This document shows, piece after piece, positions 19,428 to 28,099 of a stretch of 64,000 nucleotides of DNA. The position numbers were made by a program, and so were the translations under genes. The notes beneath the pieces were generated by a model. The model saw only the letters and a list, made by a program, of their open reading frames with translations, did no database searches and was not told where the DNA came from. The stretch is from an uncultured Saprospiraceae bacterium (lineage in GTDB: Bacteria > Bacteroidota > Bacteroidia > Chitinophagales > Saprospiraceae), in the NCBI GenBank assembly GCA_938016265.1, contig CALLWB010000027.1, forward strand, positions 81,756 to 145,755, in the 5' to 3' direction. Numbering within the stretch: the first letter of the stretch is position 1; each line of letters starts with the position of its first letter.

Positions 19428-20192
19428 TTTTCTCATGTTTTAATCGCCACATTCCTACCGTAGGATCCTAAAATAAGCATGAATTGGCTGACTTGAAGCC
19501 ATTTCTATAGCTCATTCGTACATCAGCTTTCCTCAGAATACTTATTGAAATTATCACGAATTATTGCCTGGTTTCACAATTGAGCATCAATGTCTTACAT
19601 TAACTAGCTGATAAACAGTGCTTGTAGACGGTGTTTGCTTTCCTGCCTTATTTTTTAAAAACCATTTATTATAGAATAATATATCACGGAAGGATAAAAA
19701 TTGGTTTGAGAAGTTTTTAAAATTAGGTCAACTTTGAATGGTGCATTAGATCATTGATTATTTGATGAACCAGAATAAATAAACAACTATTTATTCTACA
19801 ACAAACGAGAAAATTGTGTACTCATAAGGCGCGGCTACCAAAGGGGGCTGTGCCTTTATTATGTCAATCCCCTTACAAAACTATTGAAAAACAGGCTACA
19901 ATAATCGAAATCCGATATTAATACGGTAAATTGGATTAAGCTGGTTTTTTGGAATGGTTTTGAATAGATTTCGCTCTGTTCTAGTTTGTTATAAATCAAA
20001 AATGGTGATTGTAGAAGATTGTTATTCTCTAATCAATTGAAGAATAAGGGCCAATCAAAAATAAATATGAAATTCAAACCATATTATAATGAACAAAATT
20101 GCTAGAAAAACGTTACCTTTGTGTTCCAAATCAAGAATTTAGAAGAAGTCTAAATAATAGACAAAAGTTATCCGAAGATAAACGTTATCAAT
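19428..20192. other. 765-bp intergenic region before the isc operon
   Basis: No ORF in this stretch resembles a protein and no tRNA-like fold was found. A 9-bp RNA stem with G-U pairs (GGCGCGGCT 19828-19836 with GGCTGTGCC 19846-19854, loop ACCAAAGGG) is followed by TTTATTAT and looks like a terminator or a small structured RNA. The iscS promoter lies at the right end. The rest is AT-rich and featureless to my reading. Confidence 0.4.
20114..20121 (+). promoter_or_regulatory. Bacteroidota -7 box for iscS
   Basis: TACCTTTG fits TAnnTTTG and lies 72 bases before the iscS ATG, at a sensible leader length. No -33 TTG was found at the usual spacing, so the assignment rests on the -7 box and position. 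Confidence 0.5.
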
Positions 20193-21407
20193 ATGAAAGA
20201 ATTAATCTATTTAGATAATAATGCAACAACTCCAACAGATCCGCGAGTTGTAGATGCAATGCTACCGTACTTTTTTGAGAAGCACGGCAATGCAGCAAGT
20301 AGAAGTCACCAACTAGGTTGGGAAGCAGAAGAGGCAGTTGACTACGCACGTGAGCAAATAGGCAACCTGATTGGTGCTAGTGAGAAAGAAATAATTTTCA
20401 CTTCTGGAGCTACAGAAGCAGACAACCTTGCGTTGAAAGGTGTGTTTGAGATGTATGCCAGAAAGGGAAATCACATCATCACTGCGACAACAGAACACAA
20501 AGCCGTCTTAGACACTTGCAAGAAAATCGAAAAATTGGGAGGAGAAGTCACTTATCTGGAAGTAAACGATAAAGGACTAATTGATCTGGAGGAGTTAAAA
20601 GCAGCCATTAAGAAAAATACCATTTTGGTATCTATTATGTTTGCCAATAATGAAACAGGTACAATCCAGCCAATGAAAGCAATCAGTGAGATCTGCGAAG
20701 CAAATGGCGTTCTACTTTTTTCAGACGCCACACAAGCCGTTGGAAAAATACCTGTGAATGTTAAAGAATTGGGTATCCACCTGATGGCATTCACCGGACA
20801 CAAAATGTACGGACCTAAAGGCGTCGGTGCATTATATGTATGTCGTAAAAACCCAAGGGTGAAAGTAACTGCTCAATTGGACGGTGGTGGACACGAACGT
20901 GGCATGCGATCAGGAACACTGAATGTCCCTGCAATCGTCGGTTTCGGAAAAGCAGCCGAACTATGCATGAATGAAATGGAGGCAGAATCTAAACGATTGA
21001 GCGCACTTCGGGACAAATTAGAAAAAGGATATTCCGAACTAGAAGAAGTATATATCAACGGATCTACAGAAAATAGAATGCCGCACGTCACCAATATCTC
21101 TTTCAAACATGTAGAAGGGGAGGGACTTATGATGACATTCAATCAAAATGTTGCTGTTTCTTCAGGATCCGCTTGCACATCTGCTTCTTTAGAACCATCT
21201 TACGTATTGAAAGCGCTTGGATTGGGCGATGACCTTGCTCACTCCTCTATCCGCTTTAGTCTTGGACGTTTTACTACGGAGGAAGAAATCGACCGTGCAC
21301 TGAAGTTAGTTTCTGATGGAGTACAGCACATGCGTGATCTCAGCCCGATTTGGGAGATGTATAAAGAAGGAGTAGATCTGGATGCAGTAGAGTGGACAGA
21401 ACACTAA
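20193..21407 (+). CDS. iscS: Cysteine desulfurase
   Basis: A 404-residue PLP enzyme that takes sulfur from cysteine and passes it as a persulfide to the scaffold IscU for Fe-S cluster assembly. The start MKELIYLDNNATTP is the standard N-terminus. The PLP Schiff-base Lys is Lys204 in FTGHKMYG. The persulfide-bearing Cys is Cys328 in SSGSACTSAS, inside the flexible loop that defines IscS-type (group I) enzymes. Length and motifs match IscS well. It is the first gene of a compact iscS-iscU-iscA cluster. No IscR-type regulator gene lies in front. Confidence 0.96.
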   Translation: MKELIYLDNNATTPTDPRVVDAMLPYFFEKHGNAASRSHQLGWEAEEAVDYAREQIGNLIGASEKEIIFTSGATEADNLALKGVFEMYARKGNHIITATTEHKAVLDTCKKIEKLGGEVTYLEVNDKGLIDLEELKAAIKKNTILVSIMFANNETGTIQPMKAISEICEANGVLLFSDATQAVGKIPVNVKELGIHLMAFTGHKMYGPKGVGALYVCRKNPRVKVTAQLDGGGHERGMRSGTLNVPAIVGFGKAAELCMNEMEAESKRLSALRDKLEKGYSELEEVYINGSTENRMPHVTNISFKHVEGEGLMMTFNQNVAVSSGSACTSASLEPSYVLKALGLGDDLAHSSIRFSLGRFTTEEEIDRALKLVSDGVQHMRDLSPIWEMYKEGVDLDAVEWTEH

Positions 21408-21494
21408 TACTTGCAAGTCTAGTATAGATTTAATAATTTTGTAAGAACTGTTCTCAGTAAGAAATAAACAGAATTTAAATAAAACAATTGCGAA

Positions 21495-21911
21495 ATGGCA
21501 TATTCAGATAAAGTATTAGAGCATTTTAAGCACCCAAAAAATGTGGGAACGCTTGACAAAAGCTCAAAAAGTGTAGGAACAGGATTGGTTGGAGCTCCAG
21601 AGTGCGGCGACGTCATGCGACTCCAAATCGAAGTAGACGAAAAAACCAATATGATCAAGGACGCTAAGTTCAAGACATTTGGTTGTGGATCTGCTATCGC
21701 TTCTTCTTCACTAGCCACAGAGTGGCTGAAGGGCAAAACAATTGATGAAGCATTGTCTATAGATAATATGGATATTGTAGAAGAATTGGCTTTGCCTCCA
21801 GTGAAAATCCACTGTTCAGTATTAGCAGAAGATGCAATAAAAGGAGCGATCAAAGACTATCAGGAGAAGAACGGAATAGAAGTTAGCACGGTCGAAAAAT
21901 CGCACCACTAG
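21495..21911 (+). CDS. iscU: Fe-S cluster assembly scaffold IscU
   Basis: A 138-residue scaffold on which 2Fe-2S clusters are assembled from IscS-derived sulfur. The three cluster Cys are present at 37 (APECGD, with Asp39), 64 (FGCGSA) and 107 (KIHCSV). The LPPVK motif (100-104), which the Hsp70 chaperone HscA recognises in proteobacterial IscU, is intact. No hscA, hscB or ferredoxin gene lies in the window, so those partners must be encoded elsewhere or replaced. The gene is 87 bases after iscS and 35 bases before iscA. Confidence 0.95.
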   Translation: MAYSDKVLEHFKHPKNVGTLDKSSKSVGTGLVGAPECGDVMRLQIEVDEKTNMIKDAKFKTFGCGSAIASSSLATEWLKGKTIDEALSIDNMDIVEELALPPVKIHCSVLAEDAIKGAIKDYQEKNGIEVSTVEKSHH

Positions 21912-21946
21912 TCTTTTATTACAAAACTCTATAAAAACTTGATGAA

Positions 21947-22273
21947 ATGTTATTCGTAGCAGATTCCGCCAAGGAAAAAATAGCAGAAATCCGCCAAAGC
22001 GGTACAATAGCCGATGATTTTTTCATTCGGGTATCCGTCACCAGTGGTGGATGTTCAGGCCTATCATACAATATGGATTTCGACAACGAGTCAAATCCAA
22101 ATGATCAAATATTTGAAGACAATAGCATAAAAGTAGTAACCGATCTGAAAAGCTTCTTGTACTTGTGCAACTCCACTCTTGAATTTTCTGGTGGTTTAGA
22201 AGGTAAAGGGTTTTTCTTTTCAAATCCAAATGCCGCGCGCACCTGTGGTTGTGGTGAAAGTTTTGCGGTATAA
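21947..22273 (+). CDS. iscA: Fe-S biogenesis A-type carrier (HesB/IscA family)
   Basis: A 108-residue A-type carrier. The three conserved Cys are Cys36 in GGCSGL and Cys100/Cys102 in TCGCGESF, the CxnCGC pattern of the family. Members carry Fe-S clusters or iron from the scaffold to target enzymes. It is the last gene of the isc operon; a strong terminator follows 27 bases after the stop. The name iscA is chosen from the operon position, since IscA, SufA and ErpA cannot be separated by motif alone. Confidence 0.92.
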   Translation: MLFVADSAKEKIAEIRQSGTIADDFFIRVSVTSGGCSGLSYNMDFDNESNPNDQIFEDNSIKVVTDLKSFLYLCNSTLEFSGGLEGKGFFFSNPNAARTCGCGESFAV

Positions 22274-22300
22274 ATATTTATGTGAATAACTTTAGTTGAC

Positions 22301-22335
22301 AAAAGCCATTCCGCAAGGAATGGCTTTTCTAGTAG
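22301..22335 (+). terminator. isc operon terminator
   Basis: A perfect 12-bp stem (AAAAGCCATTCC 22301-22312 with GGAATGGCTTTT 22317-22328) is closed by the GCAA tetraloop, a stable GNRA type. Its T-rich 3' arm makes a U-tract. It lies 27 bases after iscA. Confidence 0.88.
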
Positions 22336-22354
22336 TACGACTAAGGGTTTTTCT

Positions 22355-22405
22355 GGAAGCCAGCCCAGTGGAAGCCAGCCCAGTGGAAGCCAGCCCAGTG
22401 GAAGT
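22355..22405. repeat. 15-bp tandem repeat, 3.4 copies
   Basis: The unit GGAAGCCAGCCCAGT occurs three times in perfect tandem (22355-22369, 22370-22384, 22385-22399) and is followed by a partial GGAAGT. It lies between the isc terminator and the S74-domain surface protein gene. The 15-bp unit keeps reading frame, but no gene with support covers it. Confidence 0.9.
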
Positions 22406-22539
22406 ATAGCCCCAGTAGTATATATAGCCCCTCGTTATTAAAATCTCCACATCCCAGTATCTTTTCAGATTTATCGACTCATTTATAAGGTGTGTGTCAA
22501 GCATAATTTTATATTTACATATAAATAAAAACCCACCAA

Positions 22540-24708
22540 ATGAAAAAGCTTTCGATTTTTGTATTTTCTGTCCTTTTTAGCTTAACTGTTTCTGCACAGA
22601 CAGGAGGAGTAGCTGTTAGCAACTCTGGAGCTACCCCAGATCAATCCGCCATGCTTGATATTTCCAGCGGCAACAAGGGACTTTTAATCCCGAGATTGCA
22701 ATTGACTGATATCAATGATGCCACCTCTATCCTCAATCCTGCTAATAGCTTACTGGTATTTAACTTAGGGAGTGGAGGAGTACCACCAAATCAAGTACTT
22801 GAAGGCTTTTATTATTGGAATGCATCCCTAAACCAATGGGTGAGATTAGTGTCTGGAACATCCGTAGGGTCGGATGACCAACAAATAGATTCTCTGGTGC
22901 TTTCAGGAACTACCCTAACTGTTTATGTAGAAGATGGAGGGAGTGCATCAGTAGACCTATCATCACTTTCTGATGCAGACAGTGACCCCACAAATGAGCA
23001 TAATACAGGAGGAAATCTAAGTGGGACAGATTTTAATATTATTGATGATGGTGGAACGTTGACGGTAGACATGAATCCGCTATTGGATATTGCTAAAAAC
23101 AGGGAAGAATGGATAGACGGAGATACCATCGGAACAGCCGCCGGACTTACTTATGCAAGACAAGCCCTAGCAAATGGAGATACCGTTGTAGTGACGGATA
23201 ATGGGAGAATAGGTATTGGAGTCAGCAACCCGCAACATCAATTGCATGTATTAGGGGGCACTGGACAGTTTGGTGCTACAAATGGACAACTGGCTTATAT
23301 TGGAGCAGACGGTTCAAATGTAGCATACGCTGGATCCTGGACCAATCACCCATTTCAACTTAGAATAAATAATTCCACAAAAGTTCATATTACCACAAAC
23401 GACAGGGTAGGGATTGGAACAACTAATCCTAAAGCGCATTTAAATTTGGTGAATAACCTAGATAATAAACTATTTAGGTTAGAATCCATGACCGAAATTT
23501 CTGGAGTGCAATATCAATTATACGGACCAGCTAATTCTAGCAGTTATCTAAGTCAATATTTTGATTTTGGCAACCCTTCTGGATTGGATGTAATGCGCAT
23601 TAGTCCTACAGTAATACCAGGAACTGGAGCTCGACTGCACTATACCCATTTTTCTAATTCTGATACAGCAAGCACTGGTGGATACAATATGCATTACGTC
23701 TCCATTGATGGCCGTGTAGGTATTGGGACAACCACTCCATTGAGTCCGCTTTCCATAGAAAATAGTTTTCCCTCATTGAGATTAACTGAATCGGGAGGAG
23801 CTATAAATGAAAGAGATTGGCTCTTATCTGCAATAGGAGCAGAGTTGTATATTTCAGGGAGAAATGCTGCTAATACTTCAGGAGGTAACTATTTTAGTTT
23901 TGATAGAGTAGGACATAATGTAAACAGTTTCTATGGTTCTAGAAGTGGCATTAAATGGTTTGAAGTAAATAACCAAATTCAAAGGGTAGGAATAGGAACA
24001 ACTAATCCATCAAGAATGCTCCATCTAGCGGCTCAGGGAGTGGGCGTTCAGAAACTGAAAATTGAAGAAACTTCGGTCGGTGGTGAGTCTATGAGCTTAG
24101 GGAACGGAACATTTGCTTCAACTGTAGCCTTTTCGAATACTGGTGATTTTTGGATTGGTGGGAGTACGAATGTTGATGTGAACCTTCAAAGTGCAGAGGC
24201 AAACCTTGCAATTCGTGGCGGAACTGGCTTTGTTGGTGTTGGAACCAGTTTACCAACTCAACAATTAACAGTAAGCAACGGCGCTACGATTGGTACCTAT
24301 ACTACTGCGGGGTGGGTGCACACCTCAGATAAGCGACTCAAGGCCAATGTTGCTCCGCTAGAAAACTCGTTGGACAAAGTAATTCAAATAAAAGGGGTGA
24401 ATTTTGATTGGGGAAGTTCCCCGGAAGAGCAACGTCAAATTGGTTTCTTAGCGCAAGATCTTCAAAAAATACTTCCAGAAGCAGTTGTTGTAGATAGCCA
24501 AGGAAATTATGGAGTAGCTTATGGGAATCTATCTCCATTACTTGTGGAAGCAATAAAAGAACAACAAAAAATAATTGAAGCCCAGCAATCAACCATTTCC
24601 AAACTATCTGAAGCCATCTCTACTAAAGCTGATAAATCTGAAGTAGCGTTTTTAAAATCCCAAATTGAAGAATTAAAATCCATCCTCGAAGAAGACCGCA
24701 AAAACTAA
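22540..24708 (+). CDS. Exported tail-fibre-like protein with S74 intramolecular chaperone domain
   Basis: A 722-residue protein with a signal peptide (MKKLSIFVFSVLFSLTVSAQ, cleavage after SAQ). The body has five spaced copies of a fibre motif, RxGIGTTNPxxxLxL, near residues 222, 287, 389, 480 and 562, as in trimeric phage tail fibres and Bacteroidota surface fibres. The C-terminal domain is a peptidase S74 intramolecular chaperone. Its Ser596-Asp597...Lys601 (TSDKRLKANV) starts the self-cleavage dyad, followed by the conserved GFLAQDLQKILPEAV and GVAYGNLSPLLVEAIKE. A coiled-coil tail ends it. The protein likely trimerises and releases its chaperone. There is no T9SS sorting domain. It may be an adhesin; the ligand is unknown. 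Confidence 0.88.
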   Translation: MKKLSIFVFSVLFSLTVSAQTGGVAVSNSGATPDQSAMLDISSGNKGLLIPRLQLTDINDATSILNPANSLLVFNLGSGGVPPNQVLEGFYYWNASLNQWVRLVSGTSVGSDDQQIDSLVLSGTTLTVYVEDGGSASVDLSSLSDADSDPTNEHNTGGNLSGTDFNIIDDGGTLTVDMNPLLDIAKNREEWIDGDTIGTAAGLTYARQALANGDTVVVTDNGRIGIGVSNPQHQLHVLGGTGQFGATNGQLAYIGADGSNVAYAGSWTNHPFQLRINNSTKVHITTNDRVGIGTTNPKAHLNLVNNLDNKLFRLESMTEISGVQYQLYGPANSSSYLSQYFDFGNPSGLDVMRISPTVIPGTGARLHYTHFSNSDTASTGGYNMHYVSIDGRVGIGTTTPLSPLSIENSFPSLRLTESGGAINERDWLLSAIGAELYISGRNAANTSGGNYFSFDRVGHNVNSFYGSRSGIKWFEVNNQIQRVGIGTTNPSRMLHLAAQGVGVQKLKIEETSVGGESMSLGNGTFASTVAFSNTGDFWIGGSTNVDVNLQSAEANLAIRGGTGFVGVGTSLPTQQLTVSNGATIGTYTTAGWVHTSDKRLKANVAPLENSLDKVIQIKGVNFDWGSSPEEQRQIGFLAQDLQKILPEAVVVDSQGNYGVAYGNLSPLLVEAIKEQQKIIEAQQSTISKLSEAISTKADKSEVAFLKSQIEELKSILEEDRKN

Positions 24709-24767
24709 TTGAACGCTTGATCAAATCTTGAAAATAGGTTGACATAGATGATTCTCAAAAAAAAAAG

Positions 24768-24804
24768 GATTCGTTGGCCATTGTGACAAACGAATCATTT
24801 TTTC
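24768..24804 (+). terminator. Terminator after the S74 surface protein
   Basis: An 8-bp stem (GATTCGTT 24768-24775 with AACGAATC 24789-24796) with a 13-nt loop is followed by ATTTTTT. It lies 60 bases after the stop, between convergent genes. Confidence 0.7.
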
Positions 24805-24849
24805 TGGTAGGCGGAAATAGATACAAACGCTAATTCTCCACAACCTCCA

Positions 24850-24950
24850 TAAGCTCAACGCGATTGTAACGTCAAAAGCTCTGCGTCTTTGCGTTTAGAA
24901 AAACACGTCAGTTAGATCCATTACGTCTTTGTGTTTTTATAAAAGCTAAG
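24850..24950. repeat. Repeat-like intergenic segment (CTCTGCGTCTTTGCG type)
   Basis: Between two convergent genes, CTCTGCGTCTTTGCGTTT and a variant TTACGTCTTTGTGTTTTT lie about 50 bases apart, each near AAAAACAC/AAAGCT. These are similar to short dispersed intergenic phrases I know from other Bacteroidota and cyanobacteria. Only two imperfect copies are visible here. Confidence 0.35.
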
Positions 24951-24967
24951 TCTCTCAGTTGCTAACC

Positions 24968-26668
24968 CTACTGAATCAACATCTTGGAAGAATGAGCATA
25001 CTCTCCAATAGTCAATTCCATCAAATACACGCCACCAGCAAGACCGGACACAGGCTGTACCAAATGCAAACGCTCTCCCGCAACTAACCGGGATGTCATC
25101 ACCGTCTTCCCCAACATATCCTTCATCGTAAACAAACCCTCTGCTACCAATGGCTCTTTAAATTCAAGTGTGATCGCTTGATTGTTTTTAATAGGATTGG
25201 GGTAAATAACTATGCCTTCAAATGGACGGTAGATGACGATCGTTTGTATCTCGCTATATGTGTACGTTCCATCCTCATCTACTTGCTTAAGGCGATAATA
25301 AGAAGTACCGGTCTGTGGACGCAGATCAGCGAAACTGTAGTTTTTTGCTTCAGAAGTGGTTCCAAAGCCTTCAACTTCTCCAATTTTTTCAAAGTACAAA
25401 CCATCCGCACTTCGCTCTATCTCAAATCTGTCGTTTTCTGTTTCGGAGCTGGTGGTCCAGGTAAGATCTACTTGTTGTTGTCTGTTGTTCAGTGTAGCGG
25501 AAAAACTGTTGAGTTCTACTGCTAGCGGTTGATTGGCGTCGGTCAGTTGATATATGATACCGTCTGAAAGACCTGCCACATACAATTCTCCCGTCTCGTT
25601 TTCTCCGAAGGTGGAGAAATTATAAGAAGCAAGTTTCTTCAAAAAGACATTATTCCATCCTCCATTGCCGTCTGGTTCCACATACCAAAAATTACCAGAA
25701 CAATAGTCGCAGTAAATGTATTTTCCATACAGTGAAGGATAGTTACCCCCACGATAAACATACCCGCCAGTAAGCGAACATCCACTGCTGAAGTTATTAG
25801 GGTATACCGCAACTGGGAAAGCATAATTGCCTGTAGACCCGCAACCAGAGGTGTTGAAGGTTGCATTTCCCTCATAGCATCGCCAGCCATAATTCTCTCC
25901 ACCTGTACTGGACGCCGGCTGAAAGTTGATTTCTTCCCATTCATTCTGCCCTACGTCGCCAATCCACAAGTCTCCTGTCAATTTGTCGAAAGAATATCTC
26001 CAGGGGTTTCTTAGGCCAACCGCCCAAATTTCATTCTGGTATCCTTGGGTTAAGATAAATGGGTTGTCGGGAGGAATCGCATAGGGAGTTCCACCATCCA
26101 CATCAATTCGTAGCATTTTCCCTAGTAGTTCATTGGGGTTTTGTGCTCTGTTGCCGGGATCGCCGCCAGAACCGCCATCACCCATACCTATGTATAGATA
26201 TCCATCAGGGCCGAAATTTAGATCTCCAGCATTATGATTGGAAAAGGGCTGATTTACGGTCATAAGGACGAGCTCACTGTTCGGATCTGCAACGTCTGGA
26301 TTGTTGGTCACTGAAAATCTGGAAATTTTAGTGTCGCCACCAGCGTCATTGTAATTCACATAAAAATAACCGTTATTGGCGTAGTCTGGGTGGAATACTA
26401 ATCCAAGCAGCCCACGCTCATTTGCGCTTGAATTTACACGAGCATCAATGTCGAGAAACGGGGTTGGCAAGGTGGTGTTTTGGTTTACTAGTAGTTTAAT
26501 AACGCCTCTTTTCTCGACGATGTAAAGCCGGCCAGCTTCACAAGCAATGTCTACTGGAGCGTTAAAGCCAGAAGCATACGGGACAAGGTCCAGGTTGGGT
26601 TGAGCAAAAAGCGTACTTGCTATCAAGAATGAAAAAATAGCAGATAAAATTTGGGTAGAAAATTTCAT
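24968..26668 (-). CDS. PQQ-dependent sugar dehydrogenase (sorbosone dehydrogenase type), T9SS-sorted
   Basis: A 566-residue secreted protein. A signal peptide (ending STLFAQ) is followed by a six-bladed propeller of the soluble glucose/sorbosone dehydrogenase family (about 25-370). Family motifs include NERGLLGLVFHPDY, FSNHNAGDLNFGPDGYLYIGMGDGG with the catalytic-site His, the calcium/PQQ-loop GDPGNRAQNP, and GLRNPWRYSFD. A FN3-like domain (about 380-480) and a C-terminal T9SS type A sorting domain (IYPNPIKNN near 490 through SSKMLIQ) follow. The predicted reaction is quinone-dependent oxidation of sugars or related polyols outside the cell; the substrate is unproven. It is exported by T9SS and may be retained on the surface. 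No PQQ-synthesis genes are nearby. Confidence 0.88.
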   Translation of the reverse strand: MKFSTQILSAIFSFLIASTLFAQPNLDLVPYASGFNAPVDIACEAGRLYIVEKRGVIKLLVNQNTTLPTPFLDIDARVNSSANERGLLGLVFHPDYANNGYFYVNYNDAGGDTKISRFSVTNNPDVADPNSELVLMTVNQPFSNHNAGDLNFGPDGYLYIGMGDGGSGGDPGNRAQNPNELLGKMLRIDVDGGTPYAIPPDNPFILTQGYQNEIWAVGLRNPWRYSFDKLTGDLWIGDVGQNEWEEINFQPASSTGGENYGWRCYEGNATFNTSGCGSTGNYAFPVAVYPNNFSSGCSLTGGYVYRGGNYPSLYGKYIYCDYCSGNFWYVEPDGNGGWNNVFLKKLASYNFSTFGENETGELYVAGLSDGIIYQLTDANQPLAVELNSFSATLNNRQQQVDLTWTTSSETENDRFEIERSADGLYFEKIGEVEGFGTTSEAKNYSFADLRPQTGTSYYRLKQVDEDGTYTYSEIQTIVIYRPFEGIVIYPNPIKNNQAITLEFKEPLVAEGLFTMKDMLGKTVMTSRLVAGERLHLVQPVSGLAGGVYLMELTIGEYAHSSKMLIQ

Positions 26669-27033
26669 AAACGATGGGTTAGAATGTTAGTTAATGTCGG
26701 TGTTCATGCAAAGCGATATGGTCAAATTGTTGGACTATTGACTACAAGCGTTTTTTCACTTCATAATGAAAGGTCAAGATAAAACTTATCCAACGAATTA
26801 CCAAGAATTGTGTATTTGCCTACTTAGTTTATATTTCAAATATCACTAAACTATCTGTTGTATAAATCGTTTGTATATTAAGAGCTAAAGCGAATTGAAT
26901 TATTTTGTATAAGTGACAGATTTCCATTCCCAAAAGGTAACAATTCTATCAATATTTATTATAAATAGGGTGGAAGATTTGGAATTCTAAAGTTTCTTGG
27001 ATAATATCGGCTTCTACTAGTAAATCGAATAGA
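26669..27033. other. Divergent intergenic region, 365 bp
   Basis: This region lies between the minus-strand sugar dehydrogenase and the plus-strand membrane protein and must contain both promoters. I see no exact TAnnTTTG box in the right place, no repeat and no RNA gene. It is AT-rich throughout. Confidence 0.4.
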
Positions 27034-27522
27034 ATGGACAAAAATAAACGATTACAAATTACGCTTGAACTCATTTGGTGGGTAGTCACCCTCGTAGTTG
27101 TGGTTGGAGTGTTATTCCCAATTAATAATGCTTTTAAGGATTATCCTTTTTGGGCGACCAATATTCTATTTATTGTCGTGTTTATTACCTACACACGTTA
27201 TATCTTCTTGCTAAAGCATAGTCTTTTTGCCTATTACTTTCCGATTAAGTTGGTTTTGGTGTTTGTCTCTTTGCCGCTGGTGTTCTATATGATTAGCTCC
27301 ATTTTGGATTTTCAATCATTTTTGGATGATGAAGGTCAGGACGCCTTACTTCAGCCATTTTTGCTGAGAGAGCAATTGTCCAGAGAAGCAGGTACAAGTC
27401 TTACAAACTATGTAAAAAATGAAATGTTCTTTTTTGCTGTAGGAGCGATCATTGCCGCAATGGTATTACCCATACGTATGGTTGTTTCCATATGGAGAAC
27501 AAAAAACCGAGGGACTGTCTAA
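27034..27522 (+). CDS. Small polytopic membrane protein, unknown function
   Basis: A 162-residue membrane protein I do not recognise by name. It has four hydrophobic helices (about 12-30, 40-57, 66-86 and 130-150), with a soluble loop of about 40 residues between the third and fourth (DFQSFLDDEGQDALLQPF). Similar uncharacterised proteins occur in Bacteroidota. The start ATG gives a short charged N-terminus (MDKNKRLQ). A carboxymuconolactone decarboxylase-like gene follows 91 bases later, with no clear link. Confidence 0.7.
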   Translation: MDKNKRLQITLELIWWVVTLVVVVGVLFPINNAFKDYPFWATNILFIVVFITYTRYIFLLKHSLFAYYFPIKLVLVFVSLPLVFYMISSILDFQSFLDDEGQDALLQPFLLREQLSREAGTSLTNYVKNEMFFFAVGAIIAAMVLPIRMVVSIWRTKNRGTV

Positions 27523-27613
27523 TCCCCTCCACAGCGATCAGACAATCCATGGTTTATCCCAAATGCAATTCACTTAATAACTTAATTTTCCAATAACTTA
27601 TTAACTAATTCCC

Positions 27614-27961
27614 ATGTCTGACAAAGTAAAAGAGTTTAACGACTACCGAACAAAGATGAATGAAAAAATCTTGTCGGTAGATAACAAAGTATTAAAACGA
27701 TTCTTTAACCTGGATACCAACGCCTATGCAGAAGGCGCATTGCCCACCAAAACGAAGGAGTTGCTAGGTTTGGTGGCCTCTATGGTCTTACGTTGCGATG
27801 ACTGTATTGCCTACCATTTGGGGAGTTGTTATGAATTGGGCGTTACCAAAGAAGAGGTGTTTGAAGTGTTTGCGATTGCGAACCTTGTAGGTGGGTCTAT
27901 TTGCATTCCGCACACCAGAAGAGCGGTCGAATACTGGGAGGCGTTGGAAGAGGCTTCTTAG
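27614..27961 (+). CDS. Carboxymuconolactone decarboxylase-family protein (AhpD-like)
   Basis: A 115-residue helical protein of the CMD/AhpD family. The redox motif RCDDCIAYH carries a CxxC plus the downstream His, as in AhpD-type peroxidase reductants. CMD enzymes proper lack the CxxC, so a thiol-redox role is more likely than lactone decarboxylation. ELLGLVASMVL, YELGVTKEEVFEVF and GGSICIPHTRRAVEY are conserved family segments. It is likely a small cytoplasmic oligomer that handles peroxide or acts in an unknown redox step. No peroxiredoxin gene lies alongside. Confidence 0.88.
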   Translation: MSDKVKEFNDYRTKMNEKILSVDNKVLKRFFNLDTNAYAEGALPTKTKELLGLVASMVLRCDDCIAYHLGSCYELGVTKEEVFEVFAIANLVGGSICIPHTRRAVEYWEALEEAS

Positions 27962-28099
27962 TTGTTAAGGTACTAGGTTGATTTAGTATTAAGGGCAATG
28001 GGTGGTTAATATTTTGCTACTATTGAATTGGGTTGAACATTTAGACGAATCGAGTGCTGCAGGCTCGGCATATTTTACCTTGGCAGTCGTTCACCAAAC

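Noticed and set aside
19428..20192. tRNA or other known RNA gene in the isc upstream gap
   Set aside because: No cloverleaf or T-loop GTTCGA-type motif could be found.
22355..22405. CRISPR array
   Set aside because: The repeats are 15 bases, directly adjacent, without spacers.
22292..22504. 70-codon minus-strand frame over the 15-bp repeat (TGLAS repeats)
   Set aside because: The repeat keeps frame only because the unit is 15 bases; the frame overlaps the isc terminator and has no conserved features.
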